Positions 17,446 through 26,700 of a stretch of 64,000 nt of DNA are shown one piece after another (position 1 is the stretch's first letter; each line of letters begins with the position of its first letter). Under the pieces are notes generated by a model that saw nothing but the letters and a program-made list of their open reading frames with translations, was not told the DNA's origin and made no database searches. Origin of the DNA: Acetobacteraceae bacterium (GTDB taxonomy: Bacteria; Pseudomonadota; Alphaproteobacteria; Acetobacterales; Acetobacteraceae); contig PLSD01000089.1 in the NCBI GenBank assembly GCA_003164135.1, positions 17,987-81,986 on the forward strand. The letters run 5' to 3'. The position numbers were made by a program, and so were the translations under genes.

Positions 17446-18639
17446 TTGAGCGATGCCATCCATGCCGTCTGGGCGCAGGATGATCTGCCGGCCACTGGTC
17501 CGCTGCGCGGCGTGCGGGTGCTGGATTTCACCACCGTACTCATGGGCCCCTCGGCAACGCAGATTTTGGGCGACCTCGGGGCCGATGTGGTGAAGGTGGA
17601 GGCGGCGGCGGGTGACGCCATGCGCTGGATCGGCCCGTGGCGGCACGAGGGCATGGGGCCGCTGTTTCTGTGGGCCAACCGCAACAAGCGCGGGCTGGTG
17701 CTGGACCTTAAAACGCCGGAGGGCAAAGCCGCCGCTTTGGCGCTGGCGGCGTCGGCCGATGTGCTGGTCTCCAACGTCCGCCCGCACGGTATGGCCCGCC
17801 TGGGCCTGGACTATGAGAGCATCCAGGCCGCCAACCCCGGCATCATCTACTGCGCCGCCGTGGGTTATGGCTCGGGCGGGCCGCAATCTGGGCAGCCGGT
17901 GTACGACGACCTGATGCAGGCAGCCTCGGGCATTGCTGGTCTGTTCGGCCGCATGGACGGCACACCCCGCTACACGCCGGTGAACATTTGCGACCGTATC
18001 GTCGGGCTGTATGTGGTCAACGCCATCACCAGCGCCTTGTACCACCGGGCGATGACGGGGGAGGGGCAGGAGATCGAGGTGCCAATGTTCGAGAGCATGA
18101 CGCAGTTTGTCCTCTCGGACCACATTGGCGGCGAGGCGTTTGCCCCGCCGGAGGGTGCGATGGGCTACAAGCGCCTGCTCTCCACCACCCGTGGCCCGTA
18201 CGCCACGGCTGATGGGTATTTAAGCGTGGTCGTCTATACCAACCGGCATTGGCAATCATTCTGCGCGCTTGTGGGCGCACCAGACCTTACCGCCACCGAC
18301 CCGCGGTTTAAAACTCAGGAATCGCGCACGCAGTATGCGCTGGAAATCGGTGAATTTCTGGCCAGGCATTTTGCCACGCGCAAGACGCAGGAATGGGTAG
18401 AACTGCTGCGCGGAATTGATGTGCCGGCCAGTCAGGTTAACACCATGGAAGACCTGATGACCGACCCGCATTTGCGCGCGTCCGGGTTTTTTGAGGAAAT
18501 GGAACACCCGACCGAGGGCAAGCTGCGCGTCGCACGGCATCCGGTGCGCTACAGCAAAACCCCCGCGAGCTTGCGCCGGCTGGCGCCTAATCTGGGCGAG
18601 CATAATCCAGATTTTTTAAAACCAGGCGACGGTGCTTAA
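17446..18639 (+). CDS. CaiB/BaiF (class III) CoA-transferase family protein
   Basis: The 397-residue protein has the class III CoA-transferase fold: N-terminal VRVLDFTTVLMGPSATQILG, the NKRGLVLDLKTPEGK segment and the catalytic-Asp region PVYDDLMQAASG. Members move CoA between carboxylic acids such as formate/oxalate, carnitine or succinate; the substrate cannot be read from sequence. The start is TTG at 17446 with AGGAG ten bases upstream. It stands alone, divergent from the CBS-BON gene, with no acyl-CoA dehydrogenase nearby. Confidence 0.85.
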   Translation: MSDAIHAVWAQDDLPATGPLRGVRVLDFTTVLMGPSATQILGDLGADVVKVEAAAGDAMRWIGPWRHEGMGPLFLWANRNKRGLVLDLKTPEGKAAALALAASADVLVSNVRPHGMARLGLDYESIQAANPGIIYCAAVGYGSGGPQSGQPVYDDLMQAASGIAGLFGRMDGTPRYTPVNICDRIVGLYVVNAITSALYHRAMTGEGQEIEVPMFESMTQFVLSDHIGGEAFAPPEGAMGYKRLLSTTRGPYATADGYLSVVVYTNRHWQSFCALVGAPDLTATDPRFKTQESRTQYALEIGEFLARHFATRKTQEWVELLRGIDVPASQVNTMEDLMTDPHLRASGFFEEMEHPTEGKLRVARHPVRYSKTPASLRRLAPNLGEHNPDFLKPGDGA

Positions 18640-18668
18640 CAGGAAAAGCCAAAAGCTTCCGGTTCTGG

Positions 18669-19583
18669 TCACGGCCCAGGTGCGGCTAAGTCATGTGCCG
18701 GTAAAATAACTTTGCCCATGTCCGCAGGTGGGACAACGACCTTGCGGTATAAATGCCAGGTTGTGTGACCAAGCACGGGCAGCACCACAACCAGCCCGAT
18801 GAAGCAGGGCAGGGTGCCCAGGAACAGGCTGATGGCTACTATGAGGCTCCAGGCGGCCAGCGGTCCTGGGTTGCGGCGCAGGGCCAGCGCCGAGGTGGAA
18901 ATCGCCGTGGCAAAGCCAACCTGCCGGTCCAGCATTAATGGAAACGAGACGACGCTGATCGCCAGCACGCCCAATCCGAACAGCACTCCAGCGAAAAGGC
19001 CCAAGCCGATCATCACCCAGCCAGCCGGAGTGGTGAATACGCTTTGGGCAAATTGCCATATGGAGGCGGGTGGCAGGGGGCCTAGGGTAAAGTCGTAAAT
19101 TACCTGCGCGACCGCCAGCCATGCCAGATACAGGCCGATCAGCAGCAGTCCCAGCCCGGTAATGGCCCCGATCGAGGGGGAGCGGATGACTTTGAAGGTG
19201 TCGAGCCAGCTGATTTTTCCGGTCAGTTCGCGTTGCCGGCTCATCTCGTACAGCCCAACCGCGGCGAGCGGGCCGATGAGGACAAAACCGGCTGCCGTGG
19301 GCAGCAGTAATGGCAGCAGGCGGCCGTGCGCCTCCGCCATGGCGATGAATATCCCAACCAGTGGGTAGATCAGGCAGAGGAAAATAACATCGGTGCGTGC
19401 GGCCGCGAAATCACGCAGTCCTTCACGGATGGCTTCCCGCAGTTCGGCAAGGGTGATTTTGCGGACTACAGGCATCCCGGCACCGGCGGTGACCGGCCAA
19501 TATTCAGCCGGAGTCGCACTGCCGATGACGTTGGTTGTATCGATCTGGCCTGCCACCCACTCCATAGGATTGCGTATATGCAT
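18669..19583 (-). CDS. DUF2189 family inner-membrane protein
   Basis: The 304-residue protein has a polar N-terminus (about 1-65) and six or so hydrophobic helices from about residue 66 to 285. The IYPLVGIFIA and LVLPVLGHTTWHLYRK segments match the DUF2189 family, which is predicted to be membrane-embedded and has no established function. The gene is monocistronic and diverges from infC. I can say no more about its role. Confidence 0.8.
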   Translation of the reverse strand: MHIRNPMEWVAGQIDTTNVIGSATPAEYWPVTAGAGMPVVRKITLAELREAIREGLRDFAAARTDVIFLCLIYPLVGIFIAMAEAHGRLLPLLLPTAAGFVLIGPLAAVGLYEMSRQRELTGKISWLDTFKVIRSPSIGAITGLGLLLIGLYLAWLAVAQVIYDFTLGPLPPASIWQFAQSVFTTPAGWVMIGLGLFAGVLFGLGVLAISVVSFPLMLDRQVGFATAISTSALALRRNPGPLAAWSLIVAISLFLGTLPCFIGLVVVLPVLGHTTWHLYRKVVVPPADMGKVILPAHDLAAPGP

Positions 19584-19757
19584 AATTCATATCCTCCTGG
19601 CGCTGCCCGTGTGCTCCGGGCGTAATGCAGAAGTGGTAGCTTTTGCGCGGAAAACCAGCGGGAAATTCGGGAATCTTTGTTAATCTCCCGGGGGCGCCGC
19701 GGAGGAGATTGCATTTGTTGGCCATTTTGCACTAAGCCGGTGTCCCGTAACCCTTAC

Positions 19758-19771
19758 AGGAGACTTCCATA
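19758..19771 (+). promoter_or_regulatory. Shine-Dalgarno and rare AUA start of infC
   Basis: AGGAGA (19758-19763) sits five bases before an ATA at 19769-19771 in frame with infC. No ATG, GTG or TTG in this frame gives a full-length protein. IF3 discriminates against non-canonical start codons, and infC genes use them for autoregulation (AUU in E. coli), so the AUA fits feedback control. Confidence 0.85.
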
Positions 19772-20308
19772 GCCAGACCGCCAGCGCCACCCACCCCTCC
19801 CTCGCGTGAAGGGCCCCGGGTCAACGACGAAATTAGAATTCCGCAGGTACGTCTCATCGACCAAAATGGTGAAATGCAGGGGGTGCTGAGCACCCGCGAC
19901 GCCATTGCACGTGCTTTTGCCGTCGGTCTCGACCTGGTTGAGATCAGCCCGAACGCCGAACCGCCAGTCGCCAAAATCCTCGACTACGGCAAGTTCAAGT
20001 ACGAGCAGCAGAAAAAGCGCAACGAAGCCCGCAAGAAGCAGAAGATCGTTGAAATTAAGGAAGTCAAAGTCCGTCCGAATATCGACGAGAATGACTACCA
20101 GGTGAAGCTGCGCGCCATGAAGAGCTTTATAGGCGAGGGCGACAAGGTGAAGGTGACCCTGCGTTTTCGTGGCCGTGAAATGGCGCATCAGGAGCTGGGC
20201 GTGAAAGTTCTGGAGCGGATTCGCGCCGACATGGACGTCGAGACCAAGGTTGAGCAGATGCCGAAGATGGAAAACCGGCAGATGGTTATGGTGCTCACCC
20301 CGCGCTAA
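19769..20308 (+). CDS. infC: translation initiation factor IF-3 (AUA start)
   Basis: IF-3 keeps 30S subunits free and checks initiator tRNA and start-codon pairing. The 179-residue product from the ATA has the IF3 N-domain ([21 protein letters not shown], quoted in part) with [28 protein letters not shown] motif, a basic linker (about 80-95), and a C-domain ending QMVMVLTPR. The first ATG in frame (19874) would delete the start of the N-domain, so ATA with its strong Shine-Dalgarno is the natural start. No rpmI or rplT follows; the gene ends in its own terminator. Confidence 0.93.
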   Translation: MARPPAPPTPPSREGPRVNDEIRIPQVRLIDQNGEMQGVLSTRDAIARAFAVGLDLVEISPNAEPPVAKILDYGKFKYEQQKKRNEARKKQKIVEIKEVKVRPNIDENDYQVKLRAMKSFIGEGDKVKVTLRFRGREMAHQELGVKVLERIRADMDVETKVEQMPKMENRQMVMVLTPR

Positions 20309-20332
20309 GGGGCTCAAGTGAGTTAAGGCATT

Positions 20333-20369
20333 AAAAAAACCCACCAGGAGCGATCCTGGTGGGTTTTTT
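20333..20369. terminator. bidirectional intrinsic terminator (infC / DUF4167)
   Basis: CCCACCAGGA (20340-20349) pairs perfectly with TCCTGGTGGG (20354-20363) around GCGA, a GNRA tetraloop. T6 follows on plus and a run of seven A residues precedes it, giving a T-run on minus. It can end infC on plus and the DUF4167 gene on minus, both of which point into it. Confidence 0.93.
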
Positions 20370-20373
20370 GTGG

Positions 20374-21264
20374 TTACTCTTCCACCTTCGCCGCTTCGGG
20401 CTTTATCAGCCTTGGCCGGCCACGGGGGCGGGGCACACGCGGCGCCTCGACCGGGGTCAGCACCAAAGGCGGGGCCTCGGCGACGATGGGGATCGGCTTG
20501 GGTTCCGGGGCAGGGGCCACCGCGGGGACGGGAGCCGGTTTCACGGTCACGGCCACCGGCACGATGACCGGCTGTGCGCCCATGCCGGGGTGTTCGCCCG
20601 CAGCGGCTGCGAGTTCGGCTTCCAGCGCGGAGCTGATGTCGATGCGCATATCAACCACCGGTTCAGCGCGGGGCTGGCGTTCCGGGCGGTCCTGGCGGTC
20701 TTGCCGCTCGGGGCGGTCCTGACGGTCCTGGCGCTGGAATTCCGGCTTCTGGCGCTGCTCGTAGGGGCGTTGCTCAAAGCGGCGCGGCTCCTGCTGGCGG
20801 ACTTCCTGCTGGCGGTTTTCCTGGCGCGGTTCCATCTGCTGCTCGCCCTCGGAGGAGTCGCGGCGCTGGTATTCGCCCTGGTTGCCTTGCTGCGGCTGGT
20901 AATTGCCCCGCTCCTGGCCCTGGCCGGGTTGCTGCCCGCCTTGCGTCTGCGGGGGCTGCGTATTGGGCAGGCCCTGCGCCTGGTTGATGGCGCTGATGAT
21001 GCGGAAATAATGCTCGGCGTGCTGGTAATAGGCTTCGCCCAGCACCCGGTCGCCATTGCTGGAGACATCGCGCGCCATCTGCTGGTACTTCTCGTAGAGC
21101 TGTTGCGCCGTGCCCCGCACCCGCATTTCGGGCCCGGAACTGTCAAAGACATGATTGCGGTTCAGCGGAATTCCGTTCTGCTGGTTGCGGAACCCGCCGC
21201 TACCACTGCCACCGCCGCCGCCATTCGGGCGATGGTTGCGGCCACGCATGCGCTTCATATTCAT
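20374..21264 (-). CDS. DUF4167 domain protein, low-complexity, probable RNA-associated
   Basis: The 296-residue protein begins with a basic, Gly-rich RGRNH segment, then the conserved DUF4167 block (about 25-100: RNHVFDSSGPEMRVRGTA, KYQQMARDVSSNGDRVLGEAY). The rest is disordered: Gln/Arg/Glu-rich repeats (about 110-200, recurring DRQDRPERQ) then a Pro/Ala/Val tail ending in an AT-hook-like PRPRGRPRL. The family is common in alphaproteobacteria and has no firm function. The first ATG is at 21264; one 6 bases in is also possible. prmC lies upstream on the same strand. Confidence 0.85.
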   Translation of the reverse strand: MNMKRMRGRNHRPNGGGGGSGSGGFRNQQNGIPLNRNHVFDSSGPEMRVRGTAQQLYEKYQQMARDVSSNGDRVLGEAYYQHAEHYFRIISAINQAQGLPNTQPPQTQGGQQPGQGQERGNYQPQQGNQGEYQRRDSSEGEQQMEPRQENRQQEVRQQEPRRFEQRPYEQRQKPEFQRQDRQDRPERQDRQDRPERQPRAEPVVDMRIDISSALEAELAAAAGEHPGMGAQPVIVPVAVTVKPAPVPAVAPAPEPKPIPIVAEAPPLVLTPVEAPRVPRPRGRPRLIKPEAAKVEE

Positions 21265-21412
21265 ATGCTCTCGTCTATCCTCGTAAGATTGCTTGCACGG
21301 CTGGGCGCGTTAGCACCACCAAACCCAAAGCGGCCTCGTAAATCACCGAGACTCGAGGCCAATCAGCCCGCGCGCCCCGTGCTTAGCCTTATCCGCGCAT
21401 AATGCCAAATGT

Positions 21413-22237
21413 TTATTTGCACCGCGTCAAAATAATGGCGCGTTCCACGCCGCCGAGATCGGCCCGAGTCGTGGTGGTAAAACCAGCCCGTTCCGCCAGC
21501 ACGGCTACATCTGGGGCCTGCCCCACCCCAAGTTCAAGCACCGCCGCGCCATTTTCGGCGAGCAGGCGGGGCAGGTCTGCTAGTATCTTTCGGTAGGCAG
21601 CCAAGCCGTCCGCGCCGCCATCCAGCGCGCTGCTGGGCTCGAAACCCGCGACTTCGGGCATCAAATGCGGAATATCGGCACCGGGAATATAGGGTGGATT
21701 GCTCAACACCAGGTCGAATGTGCCATCCAGCGCTGCCGCCCAGTCGCCCACGCAAAATGCGGCGCGGCCGGCCAGCCCCAGGGCTTGGGCGTTGCCTGCT
21801 GCCAGGGCGGCCGCCTCGGGGGAAATATCCACGCCCACGCCAAAGGCTGCCGGAAATTCACTTAGAACCGCCAGCAGCAGACAGCCGGTGCCGGTGCCCA
21901 GGTCCAGCACGCGGGCGGGCGCGGTACCGAGCGCCAGCACGGCTTCCACCAGGGTCTCGGTGTCGGGCCGGGGGATCAGCGTGGCGGGGGAGACGGTGAA
22001 ATTCAGCCCCCAGAACTCCTTGCGCCCGAGAATATAGGCCAGCGGCTCACGCGCCGCGCGGCGGGCAACCAGTGGTTCGAAACGCGCCCGGTCCACTTCA
22101 TCCAGCAGCAACAGCCCGGCCGCGTTTACCCCCTGGGCGGCGGCCAGCAGCAAACGTGCCTCACGCCTGGGTTCCTCGATGCCCGCCTCGGTGAGCCGGG
22201 AAGTGATCGAGGCCAGCGCTTCGGCGGTGGCGATCAC
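21413..22237 (-). CDS. prmC: release factor glutamine N5-methyltransferase
   Basis: The 274-residue SAM-dependent enzyme methylates the Gln of the GGQ motif in release factors. The SAM motif [16 protein letters not shown] and the catalytic NPPY (LSNPPYIPG) are present, as is the N-terminal helical domain. The GTG start overlaps the prfA stop (GTGA), so it is coupled to its own substrate gene. The order hisS-prfA-prmC runs on minus. Confidence 0.95.
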   Translation of the reverse strand: MIATAEALASITSRLTEAGIEEPRREARLLLAAAQGVNAAGLLLLDEVDRARFEPLVARRAAREPLAYILGRKEFWGLNFTVSPATLIPRPDTETLVEAVLALGTAPARVLDLGTGTGCLLLAVLSEFPAAFGVGVDISPEAAALAAGNAQALGLAGRAAFCVGDWAAALDGTFDLVLSNPPYIPGADIPHLMPEVAGFEPSSALDGGADGLAAYRKILADLPRLLAENGAAVLELGVGQAPDVAVLAERAGFTTTTRADLGGVERAIILTRCK

Positions 22238-23292
22238 TGGTTGTCAGCCGCCAGCCGCGCGGCCTGGTCCTCGGCGATCAGCGCGTCGATGATGTCGTCC
22301 ATTTCGCCCTGCATGATCCGGTCGATCTTGTGCAGGGTGAGGTTGATGCGGTGGTCGGTGACGCGGCCCTGCGGGAAGTTATAGGTGCGGATGCGCTCGG
22401 AGCGGTCCCCGGTGCCGACCTGGGACTTGCGGTCGGCGGCGCGCGTGGCGTGCAGGCTGGAGCGCTGCTGCTCGTACATGCGGGCGCGCAGGATTTTCAT
22501 CGCCTTGGCTTTGTTTTTGTGCTGGCTGCGCTCCTCCTGCATGGCCACCACAATGCCGGTGGGAAGATGCGTGATGCGCACCGCGGATTCGGTTTTGTTC
22601 ACATGCTGCCCGCCAGCGCCGGAGGCCCGGTAGACGTCGATACGCAGATCGCCGTCGTTGACCTCCACATCCACTTCCTCGGCTTCCGGCAGCACTGCCA
22701 CGGTAACAGTGGAGGTATGGATGCGCCCTTGTGTTTCGGTTGCCGGCACGCGTTGCACGCGGTGCACGCCGGATTCGAACTTCAGCTTGGAGAACACGGA
22801 TTTACCGGTGATTTCGGCTATGCCTTCCTTCAACCCGCCCAGCTCGTTCTCGACATACTCCATGACCTCGAATTTATAACCGTGCAGGCCGGAATATTTC
22901 TGGTAGGCCTGGAAGAGTTCGGCGGCGAACAGTCCCGCTTCGTCGCCGCCGGCCGCGGGCCGGATTTCCAGAATGGCGGAGCGGTCGTCCATTTCGTCCT
23001 TGGGCAAAAGCGCCAGGCGCAGGGACATTTCCAGCTCGGGGATCTGCTGCTTCAAGTCTTCCAGCTCAGCCGAGGCCAGATCCTTCATTTCCGGGTCGGC
23101 CAGCATCATTTGAGCCTCGGCCTGCGCCTTTTCAGCGGCGCGCAACTCAGCAATCCGCTCCTCGATCGGCGTCAGCTCGGAAAGCTCTTTCGAGGCTTTT
23201 ACAAAGGCATCCCCGGCCAGCGCGCCGGAAAGCATGAAGCGCAGTTCCTCGGTGCGGGAGAGAATGCGGTCGAGTTTGTGGTCAAAACTCAT
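22234..23292 (-). CDS. prfA: peptide chain release factor 1
   Basis: RF1 reads UAA and UAG and triggers peptidyl-tRNA hydrolysis. The 352-residue protein has the codon-recognition tripeptide PAT ([14 protein letters not shown]), the catalytic [12 protein letters not shown], and the N-terminal coiled region (about 1-110). Length is normal. It overlaps hisS and prmC by 4 bases on each side, so the three are translated as a coupled unit. Confidence 0.97.
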   Translation of the reverse strand: MSFDHKLDRILSRTEELRFMLSGALAGDAFVKASKELSELTPIEERIAELRAAEKAQAEAQMMLADPEMKDLASAELEDLKQQIPELEMSLRLALLPKDEMDDRSAILEIRPAAGGDEAGLFAAELFQAYQKYSGLHGYKFEVMEYVENELGGLKEGIAEITGKSVFSKLKFESGVHRVQRVPATETQGRIHTSTVTVAVLPEAEEVDVEVNDGDLRIDVYRASGAGGQHVNKTESAVRITHLPTGIVVAMQEERSQHKNKAKAMKILRARMYEQQRSSLHATRAADRKSQVGTGDRSERIRTYNFPQGRVTDHRINLTLHKIDRIMQGEMDDIIDALIAEDQAARLAADNQ

Positions 23293-24512
23293 GAACGCAG
23301 AAACCCTGGGAGATCGGAGAACAGCACGTCTTGCTGCGAACCATCCTCCAGATTTTTCAACTTGATGTCCTCGCTCACCAGGATGGCAAACTTTGCGCCG
23401 GATTTGTTCGCGCGCTCAAGCCGTTTTTTGGCATTGCCGGCGTAGGCAATCTCGGCGGGAATACCGATGTCACGGAGGGATTTCAGGATGTTCAAAGCCG
23501 TGCCGTGGGCTTCCTCGTTCATGGGAATGATCGCCGCCGGGCGGTGCGGCACCGGCGGGGGGGCGATGAGCATGGAGAGCCGCTCAATCCCCGCCGCCCA
23601 GCCCACGCCGGGCACGCTCGGTCCGCCCATCTGTTCGACCAGGCCGTCGTAACGCCCACCAGCCAGCACGGTGCCTTGCGCGCCGAGCGCTGTGGTCACG
23701 AACTCGAAGGCGGTGTGGTTGTAATAATCCAGCCCGCGCACAATGCGGGGGTTTTCGGTGAAGGGCACGTCGAACGTTGTCAGCACCGCTTTCAAGCCGT
23801 TGTAGAACACAGCGGCGGCTTCCGAGAGGTGGTCGTAGATCAGCGGTGCGTTGGCCACCAATTTCTGGTCGCCCTCGTCTTTGGAGTCCAGAATACGCAG
23901 CGGGTTTTTCTCCAGCCGCGTTTTGCTGTCAGCGGAGAGTGCAGATGCATGCTCGGTAAAATATTTCACTAGGGCAGCGCGATAATTGTCGCGCGATTCA
24001 GCATCGCCCAGCGTGTTGATGTGTAGTTCCACATTGTCCGCGATGCCCAGCTCGTTCAGAATCTGCCAGCCGGCGGCAATGACTTCAGCGTCGGCCAGCG
24101 GCGTGCTGGGGCCGAGCAGTTCCACGCCGATCTGGTGAAACTGCCGGTAGCGGCCTTTCTGTGGGCGCTCGTAACGGAACATCGGCCCGGCGTAGAAGAC
24201 CTTTTGCGGCAGTGTCTGCGTCAGCCCGGCGGTGATCAACGCGCGGCACACACCTGCCGTGCCTTCCGGCCGCAGCGTCACGGAATCCCCGCCGCGATCC
24301 TCGAACGTATACATTTCCTTGGTCACGACATCGGAAGTTTCCCCCAGTGTGCGGGAAAAAACTTTGGTGTCCTCGAATATCGGCGTCTGCCACTCGGCAA
24401 AACCATACAGCGCGGTAACGCGCCGCGCGGTTTCCACGACATGGGTGTGGCGCGCGGCGTCGTCGCCGATGAGATCGCGCGTGCCACGGACGGGTTGCAG
24501 GGGAGGGGCCAT
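23289..24512 (-). CDS. hisS: histidyl-tRNA synthetase
   Basis: The 407-residue class II synthetase has motif 2 ([18 protein letters not shown]), the His-specific [13 protein letters not shown] (HisA) and a C-terminal anticodon-binding domain (about 320-405). The N-terminus [14 protein letters not shown] is typical. It starts the hisS-prfA-prmC unit. An intrinsic terminator for the upstream ispG lies in the 77-base gap before it. Confidence 0.96.
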   Translation of the reverse strand: MAPPLQPVRGTRDLIGDDAARHTHVVETARRVTALYGFAEWQTPIFEDTKVFSRTLGETSDVVTKEMYTFEDRGGDSVTLRPEGTAGVCRALITAGLTQTLPQKVFYAGPMFRYERPQKGRYRQFHQIGVELLGPSTPLADAEVIAAGWQILNELGIADNVELHINTLGDAESRDNYRAALVKYFTEHASALSADSKTRLEKNPLRILDSKDEGDQKLVANAPLIYDHLSEAAAVFYNGLKAVLTTFDVPFTENPRIVRGLDYYNHTAFEFVTTALGAQGTVLAGGRYDGLVEQMGGPSVPGVGWAAGIERLSMLIAPPPVPHRPAAIIPMNEEAHGTALNILKSLRDIGIPAEIAYAGNAKKRLERANKSGAKFAILVSEDIKLKNLEDGSQQDVLFSDLPGFLRS

Positions 24513-24529
24513 GATTTTTAAACCAACCT

Positions 24530-24563
24530 AAAAACAAAAAATGCCGGAGCCATCAGGCTCCGG
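24530..24563 (-). terminator. intrinsic terminator after ispG
   Basis: CCGGAGCC (24544-24551) pairs perfectly with GGCTCCGG (24556-24563) around a four-base loop. On the minus strand it is followed by a T-rich stretch (complement of 24530-24541). It lies just past the ispG stop and before hisS. Confidence 0.9.
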
Positions 24564-24589
24564 TTAAAACAGTCTCGCGGAAACGTTAG

Positions 24590-25714
24590 CTACTGCGCCG
24601 CGAGTTTGGCGGCTTTCAGTTCCGCTTCCACCACCGCTGCCCTGGCTTCCACCAGTTCGACGATGTGGTTCACCATGTCGCCGCCGTCGATCGTGTGGTC
24701 GGTTTTGCCCGCCGCGTAAATCATGTGCTTGCCGTTGCCGCCGCCGGTCAGGCCGAGGTCGGTCATCAACGCCTCGCCAGGCCCGTTCACCACGCAACCG
24801 ATGATGGAAAGCGTGATCGGCGTCTGGATGTGCGCTAGGCGTTCTTCGAGCGTTTCCACGGTCTTGATGACGTTAAAACCCTGCCGCGCGCAGGAGGGGC
24901 AGGAAATGATGCGCACGCCGCGATGGCGGATGCCGAGCGATTTGAGAATATCCCAGCCGACCAGCACTTCTTCCTCCGGCACCGCGGAGAGCGAGACGCG
25001 CATGGTATCGCCGATGCCCGCCCACAGCAGCGAGCCGAGACCAATGGAGGATTTTACGGTCCCGGCGCGTTTGCTGCCAGCCTCGGTGATGCCGATGTGC
25101 AGCGGGTGGTCGCACACTTCAGCCAGTTGCTGATACGCCGCCACGGCCATGAACACGTCGGACGCCTTCACGGAAATTTTGAACTCGTGGAAGTCGTGGT
25201 CCTGCAAAATCTTCGCGTGTTCCAAAGCGGATTCCACCAGCGCCTCGGGGTTGGGCTCGCCGTATTTCTCCAGCAGGTGGCGCTCCAGCGAACCCGCATT
25301 CACGCCGATGCGCATCGAGCAGTTATAATCGCGTGCGGCCTTGATCACATCGCGCACGCGCTCCGGGCTGCCGATATTGCCGGGGTTAATGCGCAAACAT
25401 GCCGCACCGGCCTGCGCCGCCTCTATCCCTCGTTTGTAGTGGAAGTGGATGTCCGCGACGATTGGCACATTCACCTGCGGCACAATGTGCTTCAGCGCCG
25501 CCGTGCTCTCTTCATCCGGGCAGCTCACGCGCACAATGTCCACGCCTGCTGCCTCGGCGCGCAGAATTTGCGCCACCGTGCCGTCAATGTCAGTGGTCAA
25601 CGTGTTGGTCATGGTCTGTACGGAAATCGGCGCGTCGCCGCCGACTTTCACGTTGCCGACGCTAATCTGCCGGGACTTACGGCGGGTGATCTGCTGGTAT
25701 TCGCGGTAGTTCAT
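24590..25714 (-). CDS. ispG: (E)-4-hydroxy-3-methylbut-2-enyl diphosphate synthase
   Basis: This [4Fe-4S] enzyme carries out the penultimate step of the MEP pathway. The 374-residue protein has the N-terminal TIM barrel ([18 protein letters not shown]) and the cluster motifs [10 protein letters not shown] and [10 protein letters not shown] chose the ATG at 25714 because GAGGGA lies upstream and the protein then begins [14 protein letters not shown], as homologues do; the frame is open to 25855 but that part overlaps the RodZ-like gene. It is 10 bases past that gene, so the two are probably cotranscribed. Confidence 0.95.
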   Translation of the reverse strand: MNYREYQQITRRKSRQISVGNVKVGGDAPISVQTMTNTLTTDIDGTVAQILRAEAAGVDIVRVSCPDEESTAALKHIVPQVNVPIVADIHFHYKRGIEAAQAGAACLRINPGNIGSPERVRDVIKAARDYNCSMRIGVNAGSLERHLLEKYGEPNPEALVESALEHAKILQDHDFHEFKISVKASDVFMAVAAYQQLAEVCDHPLHIGITEAGSKRAGTVKSSIGLGSLLWAGIGDTMRVSLSAVPEEEVLVGWDILKSLGIRHRGVRIISCPSCARQGFNVIKTVETLEERLAHIQTPITLSIIGCVVNGPGEALMTDLGLTGGGNGKHMIYAAGKTDHTIDGGDMVNHIVELVEARAAVVEAELKAAKLAAQ

Positions 25715-25724
25715 AACAATTCCC

Positions 25725-26645
25725 TCAGTTGGCGGCAGGCGGCGTGGCAGGTTTTGCCGCGGGCGGTGTGAGCGCATAATTGTGCAGCACGGCGCCCATG
25801 GCCCCCAGGGGCGCGCCTGCCTTGCCGTTAATGGCAATCTCGGTTCCGCCGGCATTACCGGCGGTCATGGTCAATCCGGCTTCATCGGGCACGGGCCAGC
25901 TATCTCCGGCATGCAACACTTTGCTGAAGAGTATGTTGCCCGTGGCATCGTTCACTTCAACCCAGCTATCGCCGGTGGCGACGATCATCTGGCCGGTATC
26001 ACCGGTCGCCACCGGGGCCGCGGCGGGCTGCGGAGCGGAGGAAGTACCAAGGGTGGCCGCTGACAGCGCAGGCGCAGCGGCGTTGGCTGCAACCGGGGCT
26101 GGCGCCGGTTTTTGCGCGGCGGCCTGCACGGGAACAGGCGGCGGTGTAGGGGGTTTGGGCGGTACGGCAAGTGGTGCCAGTTCCACGGGCACGCTGGGTA
26201 TGGCAGCGGCCAAACGGCGCTCTTTTTCAGTATGCAGATACCAAAGCCCATAGCCCACCAGCACCAGCAGCACGCCGAGCAACGCAATCGCCCCGGTTGG
26301 TACGCCTCGGTCCGGCACGGGGGCGAGAAATTTCAACTCCGCCTTGGGCAGGCTGCCCATGCTGCCGGCCTCGCGGAAGCGGCGCAAAATTTCCTCCGGG
26401 TCCAGGCCCAGGCTCTGCGCGTAGGTACGAATAAACCCGGTCTGATACGCGGGGCCGGGCAACGCATCAATGTCGCCGCGCTCGATGGCCTCCAGATATG
26501 ATAGGCGGATGCGTAACCCCTCGGCGACCTCGGGCAATTTCCAGCCCAGCCGTTCGCGCACATTACGTAGGCCAGCACCTATCTGGGCGGCTCCCTGCGG
26601 CTGGTCGGATTCCGTCATATCGATCCCGGCAATAGCGTTTGGCAT
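25725..26645 (-). CDS. RodZ-like helix-turn-helix membrane protein (DUF4115)
   Basis: The protein has an N-terminal cytoplasmic HTH_25 domain (about 20-90: [34 protein letters not shown]), one membrane helix (about 120-140), a Pro/Ala-rich periplasmic linker, and a C-terminal DUF4115 domain ([19 protein letters not shown]). This is the RodZ layout; RodZ links MreB to the cell-wall elongation machinery. The position upstream of ispG is the common order. The 306-residue form starts at 26645; the ATG at 26618 (MTESDQ) is an equally plausible start. Confidence 0.87.
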   Translation of the reverse strand: MPNAIAGIDMTESDQPQGAAQIGAGLRNVRERLGWKLPEVAEGLRIRLSYLEAIERGDIDALPGPAYQTGFIRTYAQSLGLDPEEILRRFREAGSMGSLPKAELKFLAPVPDRGVPTGAIALLGVLLVLVGYGLWYLHTEKERRLAAAIPSVPVELAPLAVPPKPPTPPPVPVQAAAQKPAPAPVAANAAAPALSAATLGTSSAPQPAAAPVATGDTGQMIVATGDSWVEVNDATGNILFSKVLHAGDSWPVPDEAGLTMTAGNAGGTEIAINGKAGAPLGAMGAVLHNYALTPPAAKPATPPAAN

Positions 26646-26700
26646 TCTGCGCCGCTTTGTATACCGCCCCGCCGCTTTACGCTACCGCATCCCACGCAGA

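Noticed and set aside
21332..21360. GGCCTCG...CGAGGCC hairpin after prmC
   Set aside because: Seven-base stem with a 15-base loop and no T-run. It may stop the hisS-prfA-prmC transcript, but the evidence is too thin.
20359..21402. 347-codon hydrophobic frame opposite the DUF4167 gene
   Set aside because: The Leu/Val/Ala richness comes from the complement of Gln/Arg/Glu repeats. It runs through a terminator hairpin at its start.
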